This document shows positions 30,766 through 43,720 of a DNA stretch of 64,000 bases, piece after piece (within the stretch, counting starts at the first letter, position 1; each line of letters begins with the position of its first letter). The notes beneath the pieces are model-generated. The model was not told the origin of the DNA. It made no database searches and worked only from the letters and a program-made list of their open reading frames with translations. The position numbers and the translations under genes were made by a program. This DNA comes from Ctena decussata (Eukaryota; Mollusca; Bivalvia; Lucinida; Lucinidae), in NCBI GenBank assembly GCA_963989385.1, contig OZ022506.1:3327415-3391414 (forward strand), in the 5' to 3' direction.

Positions 30766-31722
30766 CAGGACCACTGTCTGGATCGAGATCCGGAACATCC
30801 TTTTTAGGAAATGGAAAGACCACCAAAGATAGCGGACCGGTTTACACACGCTGGGTAGGTGCATCGGTTTATCGAGTTTTATTATATATCGTATGCATTA
30901 TTCAAAAAGCTATATCAGCAAACGGTGAATACATTTCTCAACGTCAAACAGGCAGCTATGTCTTGAAAATTATACACTTTCGCTTATATCGGCAAATTTT
31001 CAAGTCTGTTATTATGCAGTTTTAATTTTTAGTGGTGACCCAAATAGTTTCTTGATTTTCCAATGAAACGCCATTTATGTTTTCTTACTATTTTTATAAA
31101 ATACGATGCCAAATCCAGTTCAGCCAAAGACCCAAAAAAACCATGTTTAAATCTTTAGGCTGTTTTTTTTTTTAGAAATATTAATTTTTATTAGCTGTTT
31201 AATGTGCATTTGTCGCGGGAACATACTCGCGAGATGTTACTTTGACGTTTTGCGCTAAACTAGCGAGTATGTTCCGGTGACGAATGTACAGTACACGGCT
31301 ATTGAAAATGAATATTTCTAAATATCAAGCCAAGAGATTGAAACATGTTTTTTGGGGTCAATGGCCGACTTGAATTGGGCATCGTATTTCATGAAATTGG
31401 TAAGAGAATATAAATAACATTTCACAGGAAAGTCAAAGGAATATTTGGGTCACCCCTTAAAAAATAAACTGCACAATAACAAATTTGAAAATATGCCGAT
31501 AAATGCGAATGTGTATATTTTTCGCTACATCACTGCCTTTTTTTATATGGACATATGTATCCTACGTTTTGTGATACGGCTTGTTTAACCGATGCATGCG
31601 ATATATAGTAAGAACGTTTGATAAAAAGAAGCACCTACCTAGGGTGTGTAAACTGATTCGTCATCTTTAGTGGTCTGTTCCGTTTCCTAAAGGATGTTCC
31701 GGATCTCGATCCAGACAGTGAG
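30766..31722. mobile_element. Large near-symmetric palindrome, about 960 bp
   Basis: The left arm about 30766-31228 and right arm about 31247-31722 are inverted copies with scattered substitutions and small indels. Outer ends are CACTGTCTGGATCGAGATCC and GGATCTCGATCCAGACAGTG. The centre is GGAACATACTCGCGAGATG ... CTAGCGAGTATGTTCC. A frame on the plus strand (ATG at 30723, into the left arm) stays open to 31025, but its counterpart in the right arm is broken by stops, so no gene is called. Confidence 0.8.
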
Positions 31723-32540
31723 CACATTGGATCTTAGTTGCTAGCGGTTTATTTAGGACCTTAGAAACTTCTACCTTGGAAAGTAGAAACGCCAATGCAT
31801 GTACCAAAATAGAACAGCACACCTTCGTAACCATAAATACCCAGTCAAACACAGAAGCATTGTACATCATTGCAATAGACATGCCCAGTCCAACACCGTT
31901 CATAAAATACCATTAAACACAAAGCATTATTTTTTACATAGAACAGAAATTATTATCTGCGCTCAGCGTGCAACAGGTATGAAGAAAAGCCAGTATACCG
32001 TGATGATCCGGGACCTTTTCTTTAAAAACTAAATTGCATTCTCACATTACGGACGTTCCCACCGTTTATCGCCGGTCTAGAATTAGTTACATACCTTTGT
32101 ATTACACCCTATACCACCGCAGCTCTACCGTCTTAAACTGTGGTGGAGCTGGAATCTCCCGCACGAACCATATTAAACCGGATCAGGAGCCGGCGCGGAA
32201 TTGGTCAGTAGCCAAAATTCGCACCCATAAAAAGCAACACAAAAGTGGTAAGCATGTGGGTTTTTTGTACCGTCTTTATATTTTTATGAGCAATTTGCTT
32301 GTTAAAGCTATTGATTGTGTGGTAGATATGATTTAGTTAAACCACTAACTAATCTAAGCATCCATCATTGACGTTAAGACGTTATAATATAAGTCGGTAA
32401 AATGTGCAATGATTTCTGGGTAATTCAATGGAGAAAAAAAACGCGAAGAACAATAGGCTAAACTAAAAGAACCCAGCATTATGAATGAACCTTTAAAGTT
32501 CCTTTAGTGAAGTGCAACGTTCCTTAAGAATTTCAAAACA
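31723..32540. other. No gene recognised
   Basis: Short frames on both strands (31667-31903 minus, 31799-32032 and 32034-32336 plus) show no clear family. The minus one begins MNGVGLGMSIAMMYNASVFD and is hydrophobic, but no splice acceptor frames it. Confidence 0.35.
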
Positions 32541-32925
32541 TTTTATTTTTCATTGTTCATCTTGTGATGAAGCCTGAGGACGGAGATAAAATTCCATGAA
32601 GCGCAAAGCGCTTCTTGCAGAATTTTAGCGATGGCCACTGGCTTCTCCACACGATGAACGCTGAAAAATCAAATTTTAATCCTTATATTAACACTCTAAT
32701 TTAGACCCTTTTTGTGCCGTTTTAGTGGAAACCTAGTGTAGAGTATAAAAAATTGGTCGAAGAGAAGTAATTAACGACGTGTTTGGCCATAACGTTTAAC
32801 AGCCGTTTAAGAGCCGTTTGCCTGACGACAACATCACATGATCAATTGGCGTTCATCGGTGTATGAAGCTACCTGGTCTAAAGGGTTTACCTATGGGAAG
32901 TCAGTGGCAAGTGTAAACATTGTGA
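32541..32925 (+). mobile_element. Dispersed element F, forward copy
   Basis: Begins near GTTCATCTTGTGATGAAGCC and includes CGCTAAAATTC-like hairpin arms flanking GCGCAAAGCGC, GATGAACGCTGAAAAATC, TTAGACCCTTTTTGTGCCGT, CATCACATGATCAATTGGCG and TTCATCGGTGTATGAAGC. The inverse of all these landmarks, in the same order, is found at 48885-49300. No coding potential. Confidence 0.7.
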
Positions 32926-33314
32926 GATAAATGATAACGTTAGTCTAAGACTTTTGGCGTATTCTTAGCAGTCGGGAAGAATTTACATTCAAAATTGTTT
33001 ACGTTAGGATGTAAATGGATACCTAACAATCATTCACCCCAAAATGAATTCAGAAAATACAGATTAAAACAACGTTTTAAGACGATAACGTGACAAGAAG
33101 GGAAAACGTCAAATTTTCAAACTTTATGAACCTCATATTCGTAGCATGTTAAAATATTTAAAACGTTTTCCTTTATTTTAACAGCGAAGCAGCCAAATCA
33201 TTACGATTTTGGCTTTTTACAGATGATTAGAAAAGTCCTTTACATATAATGGTCTTACAAACTGACGTCACGGTAGAACAAACGCTGCAACTGACCAGTC
33301 TTGGCAATTAGTAG

Positions 33315-36300
33315 AGCAAATTTGATTGCATAAGTGGCCTAGAAAAGGAAGATAGTGGTCTACGGAGTGTAACATTTGTTTTTATATATCAAAATGATTG
33401 TCTGGGTCTCTAGTCATCAAATTCAGCGTTTGCCACCTTGGCAAACCTTGCATAACTCTGTAGTGGCCAGTTATTTACGTTACCCCTTTAAATTTTGAAT
33501 ATCAAAAATATTTATTGAAGTCGATAAGAAATGTGTTTAAGCTATATAAATGTATCAAATCTAAATATTTTCTAAAAGAACAGTTAATATGCTATAAATT
33601 AGGCTGCTTAGGAAACAGTTCAGAACTTTGGTGTTGTTACTTTCGTTACAATATATCATGTACCCCCTTGAAAATTCAAATTGGAACTTAAGTTGTTGCA
33701 TTTTACAAAGATTCTATTACAAAAAAGTCCAAAATGATCAGTTTTACTTACTATTCACTTGGCCCCTTTCAGTGCGTTTCTAGCAAAACAAATATGAGAC
33801 CTCTAGCTTTTACACTTTGTCAACCACGTCCTGTTGAACAGTTACACCTAATCCCTGTTTTTGGCTGAAAAGTCACTTTTCGTATAATTGTTCGTACAAA
33901 AAGTGGCTAATAACCAATTTAAACTTGACAAATTGGGGCCTTTTGCAAAAAGATCATGTTAACCATAATATAACACAATAGCTTCAAAATAATTTTTGAC
34001 CTTACAACACATTTCAGGTAGAGTAACGTACTTAACACATAAAAATATTTGCGTAAAGAGTCTAACATTCCCGCTAGAAAAAAACATAAAACAAACACTT
34101 CTCAAATTCTGACTTTCAAACAACGCAGTTGTGATATATATGTATATCATTTATTGTAAAATGAACTCTTTGCATTGTTTAATAAACTAATCGGGCAGCA
34201 AACAGTGTTATTTACATGACAAGCAAGGATGAGGTTGTCTTAAAACAAGAAAAGAAAACTTTCGTGAATTGATCTATCCATAGAACACTTTTATTTTTTT
34301 CCAATAATATCCAAATGACATTAAAAATATCACACCATAAGAAATTTACTAATCAGAACGTACTGTTTTGTACTCAGAAAGGTAACGTTTGTAACCATTA
34401 TTTGAAAACAATCACTGAGATTATGTGTTGTTACTCAAAAAAATATGCCTAAACCTGATTAGTTTTGTTAAAATATTTTTAAAACGGCACTTTAGACTGG
34501 TTTAACCCACCCTATGTATTTATCAGTGAAATTTCCACGGCGACGCATCCGTTGTTGTGTAACGATGTTATAGTTTGTGTTGGCCACTTATCTGTAGTGT
34601 TCGAAAAATTTATTTGTTTTGTCGGTTTATTCGCCATCTTTCTGATGTATATAAAATCAGAAAGAAAGAAGGTGAAAAAATATATTTTGTGTGCCTAGGT
34701 ATGCTTGATGAAAGCTAACTTGTGGACATCTGCATGGAATGGCGGCACGTATATATTGCTACCCACTAGTATCGTTTGAGTACTTGTTGTATGCTTTATG
34801 TTACTGTTTTTATTAGTTTGGTGTTGTGGGAGGGTTATGGCACTAGTTGAATCAGTTTCTGATCGTTGCCCTTTTACACTGCTTTACCTGTAATGACCTT
34901 TTCCTATAAAAAGCAATATATAAAACCATAGTTTAATTACTTTTGGCTGTATAGAATATATTTAAAACGAAGTAACGAATATAACAGTTTAAAAAGAAAA
35001 AGTTATTTTATCCCACTGCTGCTAGTGTAAAGTGGCATGTGGCTTTGGTGAAATGCTTCCTTGTACTTTATGTTCTGGTCATTTGGAATCATCTGGGCTC
35101 TTTCTGAGTCAGTTTGAAAAAGGAAATAGCTGGTGCTAGGTGGCATTGGCAGTGTCGCAACATTACATTCCTTAGTTAAACCGAGGTTGCTGTTATTTTT
35201 TGTGATTCACCCCTTGCTTCCAGAGACTCATCCTTTAGAATTTAATCAAGTTTTTATCAGTCTTAGAATTTACGGTGAAGAGATACAATTTCACGTAAGT
35301 TATTCTGCCAATTTTACTTTGGCCTCCTTTCTTAATGGGAAAAACTTTTAAAAAGAATTTGCTGCTGAAAAAAAAATGATTCCTTTAAGAGCAGACCATT
35401 TTTGGAAAGGTGATAACTTTCTCAGAAGCGAATAGGAAACATCTACGGAAATAAATATTGTTTCTTTCTAACAAATTGCAGTAAAATACTGAGGTGTGTC
35501 CTTTCACATTAATACAGTATTATTACAAAGACTTGTCAGAAGATCATGTTGAAGCGAGGAACACACACGAGAAAGAACATAGCAGACTCAGTTTAACTGA
35601 TTCCTTTCAAAATTGGATGATATTACCTAGAAGCACGGATAAGATGATTATGACATATTGTTATTACTTATTATATCAAAATGCCTTTTTAATTGAGTCA
35701 ATGATAATTCACTTACTTTGACTTCTTGGTTTGGTATTTAAAAAAGTAACGTGTACAACGTCAAATGTAAAACGATTTATCAGATTAGATTTATGATTTT
35801 TAATGATATTTTTTATTTTCATTGATATTTTCTGTTTGATATGATGCAATAAGGTGACCCTAGCACCAGCTTCAGCTTAACTGACTCAAATTGAGCCCAG
35901 ATGATTCCAAACATAATTTTCAATATGATGAAGTACAAGGAAGCTTTCCACAGTAGCCTAACGGTACTTTACTAAAGCTGCAGTAGGAAAAAACTACACA
36001 TACTGTTTAACCTGTTATGTACGTTACTTTGGTAAAAATATAAGCTACAAGGCAACTTTGGGTTTATACATTGTTTTTATTGGAAAGGTAAACCAGAGTA
36101 AAGGGGCAATGAGCAGAAATTAATTTTATCTGCGCAACAACCCTACCACGATACCAAACTGGAAATAGCTGCGTAAAGATATAAGACAAGTAGTAAGACG
36201 ATACTAGCAGCTAGCCAGATAAACATGCAGCCCCTTACAAGTTCATGGGTACAAAGTTAGCCTTAAACAAACAAAATTAGGCATACAAAATTTTCATCTA

Positions 36301-37645
36301 TTTTCTTTCCTTTTCCATATATTTCCATATATGCCAGTTATACACCAGAATGATGGCAAATATACATATGAAACAAATCGAGTTTTCGAAGACGACAGAT
36401 AAGTGGACAACACAAACTATGACATAGATACACCAGAACTAATGCGCCACCTTGGGGCTGTCAATAATGAGTTACATGAGTGTATTTAAACCGGCCGTTC
36501 TAAAAATGTTTTTACTCAAAATAATAAAGGTTATTCATATTTGGCAGTAGCAATATTTAATCTCGGGGAGATTTTTTTTCAAATGTTAACAACGTTACCT
36601 TTCTGAATACAAAACTGGAAGTTATTATAAGTCATTTGATAGTTTGTGGTTTTGTTTAAACTTTTAAAGTTCTTTGGATATAAATGGGAAAAAATTTCAT
36701 ATACAGATTAACTCATGAAGGCTTCATTTGAACATCGGGGCAATCTGAGCATTGCATGTCATGTAAATAACACTGTTTTCCGTCTATGAAGGCGACTACT
36801 ATGCAAAAATTTCATTTTACGATAAACAATAAACATATTTATCACAACTGCGTTGTTTCAAAGTCAGAATTTGAAAAGAGTGTTTTCCTGATGTGAATAA
36901 CAGACGCTTTACGCAAACATTTTAATCTGTTAAGTACGTTACTCTGGCTAAAATGTGTTGTAAGGTCAAAAATAATTTTTAAGCTATGTTATATTATGGT
37001 TAACATGATCTTTTTGCAAAAGGCCCCAATTTGTCAAGTTTAAATTGGTTATTAGCCACTTTTTGTACGAACAATTATACGAAAAATGACTTTTCAGCCA
37101 TAAACAGGAAATAGGTGTAACTGTTCAACAAGACGTGGTTGACAAAGTATAAAAGCTAGAGGTCTCATATTTGTTTTGCTAGAAACGCACTGAAAGGGGC
37201 CAACTGAATAGTAAGTAAAACTGATCATTTTGGGCCTTTTTGTAATAGAGTCTTTGTAAAATGCAACAACTTAAGTTCCAATTTTAAATTTTCAAGGGAT
37301 ACATGATATATTGTAACGAAAGTAACAATACCAAAGTTCTGAACTGATTTCGGAGCAACGTAATTCATAGCATATTAACTGTTCTTACAGAAAATATTTA
37401 TATCTGATACATTTATATAGTTTAAACACATTTCTTATTGACTTCAATAAATATTTTTGATATTCAAAATTTAAAGGGGTAACGTAAATAACTGGCCACT
37501 ACAGAGTTATGCAAGGTTTGCCAAGGTGGCAAACGCTGAATTTGATAACTAGACACCCAGACGATCATTTTGATATATAAAAACAAATGTTACACTCCGT
37601 AGACCACCCCCTTGAAAGATAGCCCATCTAGTTTGCTCCACCAAA
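33315..37645. mobile_element. 4.3-kb fold-back element with about 870-bp inverted arms
   Basis: The left arm about 33355-34228 and right arm about 36755-37608 align along almost their whole length in inverse. Examples are GTCTACGGAGTGTAACATTT with AAATGTTACACTCCGTAGAC, TTTGCCACCTTGGCAAACC, GAAACGCACTGAAAGGGGCC and GCCTTTTGCAAAAAGATCAT. A few dozen bases beyond each arm are weakly similar. The 2.5-kb centre has no recognisable transposase and contains a smaller inverted pair (35035-35155 and 35850-35975). Confidence 0.8.
35035..35975. repeat. Nested inverted repeat inside the fold-back element
   Basis: TGCTTCCTTGTACTTTATG, TTTGGAATCATCTGGGCTC and AGCTGGTGCTAGG on the left have inverse partners CCTAGCACCAGCTTCAGC, GAGCCCAGATGATTCCAAA and GAAGTACAAGGAAGC on the right. 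The ends resemble parts of tandem repeat C. Frames at 35133-35351 and 35494-35721 lie between the arms with no known domain. Confidence 0.65.
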
Positions 37646-38096
37646 TCCATCTCGGGCGATCGGTGCTTGTATCTTGATGCAATAAAGTGACAATGAAAGC
37701 CTTTTATCATAGATCTGGCACAAAAACAATTGCTATATTTATTTTGCATAGTATACTTTGTTTGGAATTTGAACTGTGGAAAAAAATATATATGATCGGC
37801 ATTCACAGTTACTTACCACCGCGAAGCTAAAAACGTATGCCAAACTGGTTTTTAACACTTTGAAATTTCAGGTGGAAACGAAAGTGATGGAGCAATGAAA
37901 TAATATCGATTACAAGAAAAAATATAAATATCATTTCACTTGAAAATTATACCACTTTTACGTATTATGTATCTATTTTTTTATCCAATTTCTCAGTAAC
38001 GAACAAAAAATACAGTTGTTATCGTTGCCAACTTATCACAAGAAGCACCAATGACAAAATAAATGTGTCTCAGTTAGAGGACTGTTTTATTTTTTT

Positions 38097-39413
38097 ATGC
38101 CCCCAAAGGAACTTCGGGTGGCATATTAAAATCGCACCGTCCGTCAGTCCGTCCGTCCTTCCGTCCATCAATCCGTCCGTTACAAATCGTATCTCAGCGA
38201 TAACTTTAAAACTATTGAAGCAAATTAAATGAAACTTCAGAGAAAGATAAAGCATAACAAGAAAGTGTGTCGCAAGACTTAAGTCCCTACACTCAAGGCC
38301 AATGCCACAATTGGGTCAAAGGTCAAATTGTGTCTCAAAATCGTGTCTCAGCGATATTTTAAAACTACTGAAGCAAATTTGATGAAGCTTCACGGAAAGA
38401 TAAAGCATAAAGAGATGGTGTATCGCGCACAAGACTTAGGTCTCTACGCCTACGGTCAAGGCCACAGTTGGGTCAACAGTCAAATTGTGTCTCAGAATTT
38501 GGTCTCAGCGATTACTTATAAACTACTGAAGCCAGTTCAATGAAACTTCACAGAAAGATCAAACATAATGAGAAGGTGTGTTGCACATAAAATTTGGATT
38601 TCAAGGTCAAGGTCACAGTTAGGGGTCAAAGGTCAAATCTCGCCTCTGTGATAACTTCAAACCTGCTGAAGCGAATGTCATCAAACTTCATAGAAAGGTA
38701 AACCATAATGAAAAGGTACGTTACACACAATATTTGTGATCCCAAATTCAAGGTCAAGGGCACAATCTGGGGTCAGAGGTCAAATCCTGTCTCGGCAATG
38801 ACTCAGAAAAGTACTAAAGCAAACTTTAAAGAAAGATAAAGTCTAATGAGAGGATTTGCCATGCACAAGACATAGGTTCCCACACCCAAGGTCAAGGTCA
38901 TAGCCAGAGGTCAAAGGTCAAGCTACTTATCCCCAATTACCTAAAAACTACTGAAGCAAACTTCATGTAACTTCAGGAAAAGGTATAAAACAATGAGCGA
39001 ATATATCACAAACCAATTATGGTTCTGTTGCTCAAAGTCAGGATCACAGTCAGGGCTCAGTGGTCAAATCATGTCTCTGAACTGACTCAAAACTGCTGAA
39101 GCGAATTTCATCAAGTTTCACTGAGAGGTAAAGCATGATAAAATGGTAACGTAAGAAAAGTAAAGTATAATGATAAGTTATGTAAGGTGCAACATTTAGG
39201 TTCCCACACCAAATGTCCAAGACACAACACAGTTTGGTTAGTGGTTGAATTAAGTCCCCTTGAATCCTCTTATACTTCCAAAGTGCATTTAAACGTTACA
39301 GAAAACGTAAAACGGAATGATAATGTTTATCATGTGCAAGACTTTGGTTCTATGCCCAAGGTCAAGGTCACAACTAGGGCTCAAATGTCAGTTTAATGTG
39401 CCTTTGGGGGCAT
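38097..39413. mobile_element. Tandem array bounded by 13-bp terminal inverted repeats
   Basis: The ends are ATGCCCCCAAAGG (38097-38109) and its exact inverse CCTTTGGGGGCAT (39401-39413). A CCGTCCGTCAGTCCGTCCGT stretch follows the left end. About eight diverged units of roughly 140-160 bp follow, each with CTACTGAAGCAAATTTGATG-like, AAGATAAAGCATAATGAGAA-like, GCACAAGACTTAGGT-like and AAGGTCAAGGTCACAG, GGGTCAAAGGTCAAAT segments. The 71-, 69- and 61-codon frames here are repeat-internal. Confidence 0.85.
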
Positions 39414-39503
39414 TGGTTACACACTATAACATTTCTTCTTTACCAAATTATAGTGTATGGTAGTTCAGTGTCATTTTTTCTAATGAATAGTCTACGGACA
39501 TCT

Positions 39504-39739
39504 GAGCCGCGACACGAGAAAACCAACAATGTGGTAGTGCACCCTGTGCAGACTCAGATCAGCCTGGGCATTCGCCAAGTCTGGTCAGACTCTTTGCTAA
39601 GTGCTTAAAGGGTAGCTAAGGGACTGAGCTACCTCCATGCGGACAGCGAAGACTCTGATCAGACTGGGCGGATGCCCAGGCTGATCTGAGTCTGTGCTGG
39701 GCGCACAACCACATTGTTGGTTTTCTCGTGTCGCGGCTC
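39504..39739. mobile_element. Palindromic MITE E copy
   Basis: Ends GAGCCGCGACACGAGAAAAC and TTTTCTCGTGTCGCGGCTC, arms GCAGACTCAGATCAGCCTGG and CCAGGCTGATCTGAGTCTG. A well-preserved copy about 90 bp after the terminal-inverted-repeat array. Confidence 0.9.
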
Positions 39740-40188
39740 ATTTAGCTTATTTTTGCCACCCCATGAATAAACAGGCAAGGCAGTTTCATTTTTTTTTTAC
39801 AATTTATTCGCAGATAACAAAAACTCCAGCATTAAAGCAACGCTGTTGTTACTTCTATTTTACTTGTCGGCGGTTGAATAAGTTTTGACATTCTAAACTT
39901 GTACACAGCTAGCAAACTCCGTTGCAGCAATGTCGTATTAGCATCTATACTGCATTATACGAAATGAACGTTATAAAGTTTGGCCTTAAAGGTATGACAA
40001 ACTGTTATTACTTTTTTTTCCATTTGACACATATGATCATGATACACTATAATCACTGATTTTGAGAAGAAAATATGGCATTATTGAATCTATAATTGTC
40101 TGAGATTGAAAATGCTATTTACATGTAAGAAATTAGGTTAGGAGACCTAGCGGTCAGTTCAGCGTTTGTATTAGAGAAATGGTACGTT

Positions 40189-40819
40189 GTGCATCATCTA
40201 AAGTGGTCCTGGCATCTAAACTGGTCCTGGCATCTATTTTGGTCCCGACCAGCCTCTAAATTGGTCCCGGCTAGCATCTATTGTGGTGCGACAAGCAGCC
40301 TCTAAAATGATCTTAAGCGCTAAACGTAAGTATATGAAAAACTAATAGTTTTCTGCTAAATTAAAATCTTAAAAAGTTCCTTCAAGAGCAGAGAATACAT
40401 ACAGAAGTAGGAACATGGGCCAGACTACGTAGTTTCGGCTAATAAAGCCTCGTCAGTGACCCTGACAATATCTGGTGACGAAACCAGAAAAAAGCATACT
40501 GTAATTTCTTAATTTTAATTGGACAGTCGATTCAAAGACTGATTAGTTTCAAAAGGATCCAAATAATATAAAAAAAGATGATCTAGAATAATAGTCTAAA
40601 TCGATCTCAAATTTTAGATTTCTCAGAATCTATCCTCTGATCTCAAAGGATGTAAATAAAATATAATCTGCACTATGGATGATGTACGGGGAGACGTTTT
40701 ACGGCCGCCACACGGCACAACACCAGCTGCAGTGAGGTAAAATTAAAATTAAAATTAAAATTAAAAACTGCTTCTCACGACTTCATAGCATCGACACAAG
40801 CCATTTTAAAAATAATTCT

Positions 40820-40855
<36 letters not shown>

Positions 40856-42170
40856 GGTGGGGGGGGGGGGGGGGAGAGCAGAGGGGCTAGTTTAGCTCCG
40901 CCCTCTTCCTACGCTTATGTCGTTTTATTTTCAATATTGAACGTTAAAGTTCGTGTGAAAAATTAAAACTCCAGTAAGTTATTGAGACAGCTCCATGTTT
41001 CTGCGTCTCGTTCTCTTGCCAACCATTTCCGCATCGAATCGAAAAGAGTTTGATTTAGCATGAATACGAAGCATGTTCTCTCACTAGATCGTATGTGCAA
41101 CATATACAGCGCTTACAAATAATTTCATTCTCCTACCGCGAATGCTTTATCGTTTCGCATCTATTTTGGATGAAATGCAAGGTACAAGAAGACTTTGGCT
41201 TCGAGCTTCAAGCAACTGCGACATGATGTTTTCTTGTGCTGTAGTTTGTATTAATGATGAGACACATGTAACACGTAAAATGCAACACGAAAAACATATT
41301 GCATGGACATAAAAAATTCTGCACGATATGCGTATTCACATGCAGAAGCGGACTGTGGATTGCGCCCACATGTATTGCTGCCTAAAACAGGGAGAGGGTG
41401 TGTAGAATAGAGGGAACAAGCATGATTTTCTACGCATTATCACCTGCGGGCCCAGAGGAGCCTGGCATTCAGGCCGTATATTTATGTTTATTTTACTCCC
41501 GGGTTAACTACTGTCAACAATTGCCAGAAGAGTCTATTACTTAGTAGCTGAAATACAGGACTAACTTGGAATACTGTAACAGAGAAATAATCTAGCTGTC
41601 CCTGAGACTTGTACTCATACTTAAAAATCATAGAAACTGTTTCGAAGTATTTAACCAGTATTTTATTAAAACCATTTAGTCGATTGCAGCGGTCTAAATC
41701 AATCAAAACCCGAACCTGAAAGTCGTGGGGATTCAACGCCTTCCGACGGGCCTAGCAGATATACATGTAAATGTATCATGAAAGCATGTATGATTGCTAT
41801 TATGAATTGCATAAAAAACATTATTACACGCGAAAACTTTGGAGAAAATGCTTCGAAAAGTTCTTTTTAGCTATGCCTACAATAACACGGAACGTTTTGA
41901 AAACGCCACAGAACTACTTTCGCTGCTAATCACACTGGGCGCATGCCCAGGCTGATCTGAGGCTTCGCTAGATTCACATTATTCATAGCAATAACAAATT
42001 ATTTGTAGAAGGCACTACAATGCATAGTTACCAGGTATATAACTGGGGTCATTTTAGAGGCTGCTTATCGCACCATAATAGATGCTAGACGGGACCAGTT
42101 TAGAGGCTAGTCAGGACCAAAATAGAGGCCAGGACCAGTATAGATGCGGGATCACTTTAGATGATGTACA
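40189..42170. mobile_element. 2-kb element with inverted ends made of short repeats
   Basis: The left end (about 40189-40318) has GCATCATCTAAAGTGGTCC then repeats of GCATCTAAACTGGTCC/GCCTCTAAATTGGTCCCGG and AGCATCTATTGTGGTGCGAC. The right end (about 42047-42170) is the inverse: GTCATTTTAGAGGCTGCTTA, GGACCAGTTTAGAGGCTAG, ATCACTTTAGATGATGTAC. The interior holds a reverse fragment of repeat C (about 40685-40740), microsatellites and a minus frame 41488-41736 with no recognised domain. Confidence 0.75.
40737..40875 (+). repeat. Microsatellites
   Basis: AAATTA-type repeats (about 40737-40766) and a GT run passing into GGTG and a G run (about 40820-40875). Confidence 0.9.
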
Positions 42171-42942
42171 AACGGTTTTACAGGCAACCGAAGTAGTATT
42201 GCAACGACTATAATAGTCATTCGTTTGTTTCCTTATCGTATAATCAGACGTTAAATATGTTATATTAGCCTAGGTTTCTTAACTTGCCCTACTCAGCGGT
42301 GATACAAAAATTGTAAACTCTGTATATTTTACTATGCAACGAAAAATAAATTACCGCTACCCAATATCATAGATACGCCCGACTGCCCTTATGAGAGGGC
42401 CCGCCCTTTACTCTGTGCCATTGATAGTTACACCAAGCATACAGAAAAAACAAATATGAAGTTACCTTGCCAGTAGCCATGTAATTTTAATCTATAAATA
42501 TAAACTAATCTTCCTAGAAGTCACCTGTTTGACAGTAAAAAAATCAAGGAAGTTTAATTATTACACAGGTTCAACAAAGTTTGTCGATAAGGTTCGCTGT
42601 ATACACAATGTAGGTGTAGCTAAATAGTGACTACCAAAAGTGTAAAAAATGTCCGTATTATGTGACTATCGAAACGAAAGTAGGGGGTACTGTGCGGGGT
42701 TTTACGTCTATGCACAGAAATAAGTACACAATCTTAAGTACTCGTGCTGCAATGATAAACAAAGTGGGTCTGAATGGCGATCAAAGTCCTAAAATCGCAA
42801 GTCCGAACTCATTAACCATGGAAACATTTATCTGAATATTCCGAAATATTTAGATACACAGGCACGGACACCAAAACGCTAGCCTGCCTATTACAAAACA
42901 CCCGTCATGTTTATGTAGCTGATGGACAAGTCAGTGAAATTA

Positions 42943-43158
42943 CAGTCAACTCTCGATATCTCGAATACTGATATCTCAAAGTACCTCTGATATCAAAGAA
43001 TATAGTTTGGATGCATTGCATATTTTTATTTGAATTTCAACTCTAGTTACCTCATACTACTGATATCTCAAAGTAAATTTTCTTGAACCAGAAAATTTAC
43101 TTGGAGATATCAGTAGTTTGGGATGAGCTTCAACTTGAGATATCGAGAGTTGACTGTA
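42943..43158. mobile_element. Palindromic MITE D, well-preserved
   Basis: Ends TACAGTCAACTCTCGATATC and GATATCGAGAGTTGACTGTA are exact inverses. Inner arms ACTACTGATATCTCAAAGTA and ACTTGGAGATATCAGTAGT flank AAATTTTCTTGAACCAGAAAATTT. A diverged copy lies at 5041-5255. Confidence 0.85.
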
Positions 43159-43720
43159 TTTTGTTTCAGGGAAAGATGAGCATTTTTTATAATGCCCATG
43201 CTCAACTCTACCTTGCTGCCGAACTTATCCAGGGTGATGTCTGCTACATGTAAAGGCATATAAAATTCCATTGATCCATCGTAAATACATTTTAATTTCA
43301 AATATATAATATGCGTTTCAATAATGTTTGTAATCCTTCTCAAGCACGATTGCCTCGGAAATCCCTAAGGGTTACTCATTTCCTACATGTAGTAAAAGTT
43401 CATCCTCTGTTTCAATAGAAGTTCCATATACTTTAATTTTTCGACTGTTCAAGAAGTATGGTTTTCAAACCATTTCACTAATGACGTCTTTTTGGTTGAA
43501 ATTAAAACAAAACAATCGACCGAAGTTTTAAGACAATAAACGAATAAATAAAATAGATTAATAATTAATGAAAGAAATACAAATAAATAAACAAAATTAA
43601 TAAATAAAAGGTAAAAATAAAAAGGATGAATCGCTAAACTAATTATCCTAATGTTCAATTCAAAGGGAGATGAATTGAATGGTTCGAATCTTTAAACTTT
43701 ATTTCAAATAATTGTTAGAT

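Noticed and set aside
31667..31903. Minus frame with MNGVGLGMSIAMMYNASVFD as a transporter-like membrane exon
   Set aside because: The glycine-rich hydrophobic start loosely recalls a transporter helix, but there is no acceptor, its end lies in the palindrome arm, and no other transporter exon is near.
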